This document shows positions 62,357 through 64,000 of a stretch of DNA of 64,000 nt, in pieces (within the stretch, counting starts at the first letter, position 1; every line of letters begins with the position of its first letter). The notes under the pieces are model-generated. The model made no database searches and was not told the origin of the DNA. It saw nothing but the letters and a program-made list of their open reading frames with translations. The position numbers were made by a program, and so were the translations under genes. Source of the stretch: Amycolatopsis alba DSM 44262. Its GTDB lineage: Bacteria; Actinomycetota; Actinomycetes; Mycobacteriales; Pseudonocardiaceae. The stretch is from the NCBI RefSeq assembly GCF_000384215.1, contig NZ_KB913032.1:7711605-7775604 (forward strand), written 5' to 3'.

Positions 62357-64000
62357 ATGCGCTGGTTCGGAGGGTTCGCCACACCTGCGTCGCCGCCGCG
62401 CAGCCCGATCGGTAGCGCGCGACTGTGGCCCACGATGCCTGGGTGCTGGACGGTCGGGACGTGGTCGGGGAACGAGGTGCGCACCACCTGGGCCGGTACC
62501 CGGTTCGTCGCAGTCGTGGGAACCTCCGGCATCACGGCCGCCGAACTGGCCCGGCTAGGCACCGACGGGGTTCCCGATGACGTGGCCTGGTGCTGGTCGG
62601 GCAGCTACACGACCGTCGAGGTCACCCGCGCGGCCACCCGGATCTGGACCGACCTCGGCGGCACCTGGCCGATCTACACCACCTCTGCCGACGGCGGCGT
62701 CTACTGGGCCTCCAGCTCCCGAGCACTCGCCGGGCTCACCGGCGCCGGACCGGATCTGGACCGGCTCGCCGGATGGCTGCTCGCCCCGTCAGTGCCGGTG
62801 CTGCTGGCCGAACGATCCGCGTTCGAGGACGTCACTCTCGTCCCGCCGGGACACCGGTTGACCATCGACGGCGACAACAGCCGAGTCAATCGTGTGTGGT
62901 GGCCCCGACCCCGGCCAGGCTCGCCGCCCCGGCGGTTGCGTGCCGAGCTGGCGGCAGCCGTGGCCGAACGTCTGGCCACCGCAGCTATGTTGACCAGCGA
63001 TCTGTCCGGCGGGTTCGACTCCACCGCTCTGGCGCTACTAGCGGCTGAGCAGGCCGGACCCGGCAGGATCGTGACCGGGGTGACCGTGCACCCGGCCGGA
63101 TGTCTCTCGGGCGGGGACCTGGACTACGCGCGGCTGGCCGCGCAGCGGCCCGGCCTCGCGCACCGCCTGATGTCCCTGACCCGTAAGCACGCCCCGTACA
63201 CCGCGCTGGACGAGGTCCCGGTGACCGACGAGCCCGCACCGTCCACGATCGCGCACGCCCGCTTCGCCGGACAGCTCCACTGGATCCACGACACCCTCGG
63301 CACCGACTGCCACCTCACCGGAGACGGCGGCGACAGCCTGCTGTGCACGCCGCCGATCATGCTCGCCGACCTCATCGCCACAAGCCACCACAAGCGCGCC
63401 ATCACCGAAACCATGCGATGGGCGCGGTTGCGGCGGCTGCCCACCTGGCCGTTGCTGACCGCGACGATCCGGACTGCCCGCACCAGCCGCGTCGACGCCC
63501 TGACAACCCTGGCGAACGACCTGCAGACCGGAACGCCGACGACGAAGCCGGATGGGCACATCGGCTGGTACACCACGGAACCCGTGCCCCCGTGGGCGAC
63601 CCAATCGGCGCGCGGTCGCGCCGCTGCCCTCGCCCACGGCGCAGCCGCGCGGCTCGCCGACCTGGCGGGAGGCACGTTCGCCGTCACCGTCGCGGCCGAG
63701 AACATGGCCGAGGTCGGCCGGTCCGCCCGCGCTGACATCCAGCTCGCCGAACAAGCCGGCGTGCTGCTGGCGAACCCGTTCACCGACTCCCGCGTCATCG
63801 ACACCTACCTGTCGGTGCCGCTGGACGCCCGGCCTGGCCCGGCCGACTACAAACCCGTGCTGGCGGCCGCGCTCGCCGACCTGTTCCCCGCGAAGCTGGC
63901 CGCGCGCACCACGAAAGGCGACTTCAATCCCGACCACTACGGCGGCATGCGCGCCAACCTGCCCGCGCTGCACGCCCTCGCCGACGGACGGCTCGCCGCG
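62357..64000 (+). CDS. Lasso peptide cyclase (asparagine synthetase-like), 3' partial
   Basis: 548 codons to the window edge, no stop seen. The N-terminal glutaminase-like half starts MRWFGGFATP, typical of lasso cyclases, with no catalytic Cys. The C-terminal ATP-pyrophosphatase half has the P-loop SDLSGGFDSTALALL (about residue 217), TGDGGDSLLC, the TTSADGGVYWASSSRALAGL segment typical of the family and C-terminal KPVLAAALADLFP and TTKGDFNPDHYGG. It adenylates the Asp/Glu side chain of the core and closes the macrolactam with Gly1. GAAAGG lies upstream of the ATG. The leader-binding/peptidase (B) genes, an acetyltransferase and any exporter would lie beyond the window. Confidence 0.93.
   Translation, partial: MRWFGGFATPASPPRSPIGSARLWPTMPGCWTVGTWSGNEVRTTWAGTRFVAVVGTSGITAAELARLGTDGVPDDVAWCWSGSYTTVEVTRAATRIWTDLGGTWPIYTTSADGGVYWASSSRALAGLTGAGPDLDRLAGWLLAPSVPVLLAERSAFEDVTLVPPGHRLTIDGDNSRVNRVWWPRPRPGSPPRRLRAELAAAVAERLATAAMLTSDLSGGFDSTALALLAAEQAGPGRIVTGVTVHPAGCLSGGDLDYARLAAQRPGLAHRLMSLTRKHAPYTALDEVPVTDEPAPSTIAHARFAGQLHWIHDTLGTDCHLTGDGGDSLLCTPPIMLADLIATSHHKRAITETMRWARLRRLPTWPLLTATIRTARTSRVDALTTLANDLQTGTPTTKPDGHIGWYTTEPVPPWATQSARGRAAALAHGAAARLADLAGGTFAVTVAAENMAEVGRSARADIQLAEQAGVLLANPFTDSRVIDTYLSVPLDARPGPADYKPVLAAALADLFPAKLAARTTKGDFNPDHYGGMRANLPALHALADGRLAA

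Noticed and set aside
1..64000. CRISPR array, tRNA or rRNA genes
   Set aside because: No regularly spaced direct repeats, and no tRNA-like cloverleaf or conserved rRNA stretch was noticed by eye. Running tRNAscan-SE and a repeat finder would settle this.

Overview
The window is high-GC actinomycete DNA. The evidence is GTG/TTG starts, ATGA and GTGA stop-start overlaps, DUF397/DUF5753 regulator pairs, SAV2177-type methyltransferase-like proteins, a DUF3558-like lipoprotein and a fragment of a luciferase-like F420 oxidoreductase. A Pseudonocardiales or Streptomycetales host fits; the genus cannot be told from this sequence. No rRNA, tRNA or CRISPR array was seen. The whole stretch looks accessory: mobile elements, paralogous duplications and many frameshifted gene remnants.

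Terpene region, about 1-5.3 kb and 14-25.4 kb. The left edge holds a prenyl-diphosphate C-methyltransferase (cut by the window edge), a 742-residue protein made of two complete polyprenyl diphosphate synthase domains in tandem, a squalene/phytoene-synthase-like protein and a class I terpene synthase that looks short at its N-terminus. At 14-17.4 kb a second, decayed set follows: methyltransferase remnant, frameshifted prenyl synthase, fragments resembling ispH and dxs, and a class II (DxDxT) terpene cyclase broken near its start. Further on are an HTH-TPR regulator, a frameshifted HMG-CoA synthase, an apparently intact HMG-CoA reductase, a second truncated class II cyclase and a long unrecognised frameshifted gene. 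Together they indicate a terpene locus with dedicated isoprenoid supply, part of which is decaying.

Mobile and surface-protein region, 5.6-14 kb and 25.8-31.2 kb. A 3.2-kb element with 48-bp imperfect terminal inverted repeats carries a tyrosine recombinase, a small HTH protein and a broken large integrase-like gene; a Tn3-family transposase remnant follows. Three secreted glycine-rich proteins (two of them a 1.3-kb dispersed duplication) and two tandem RTX-like secreted repeat proteins lie here.

Central accessory region, 31-54.2 kb. It carries regulators, an HhH-GPD-like protein, a lipoprotein, a HAD hydrolase, a trypsin-like protease, an S9 peptidase, an orphan substrate-binding lipoprotein and at least six intact or broken SAV2177-family genes, most with a damaged SAM-binding glycine motif.

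Right region, 54-64 kb. Transposase and nuclease remnants and small secreted proteins lead to a DUF397/XRE pair divergent from a tightly overlapping operon. The window ends in a lasso-peptide locus: a 46-residue precursor whose predicted core is GQGKGSSEDKRRAYN, a strong intercistronic hairpin, and an asparagine-synthetase-like cyclase cut by the window edge. The core closely resembles albusnodin, a lasso peptide known to be lysine-acetylated.
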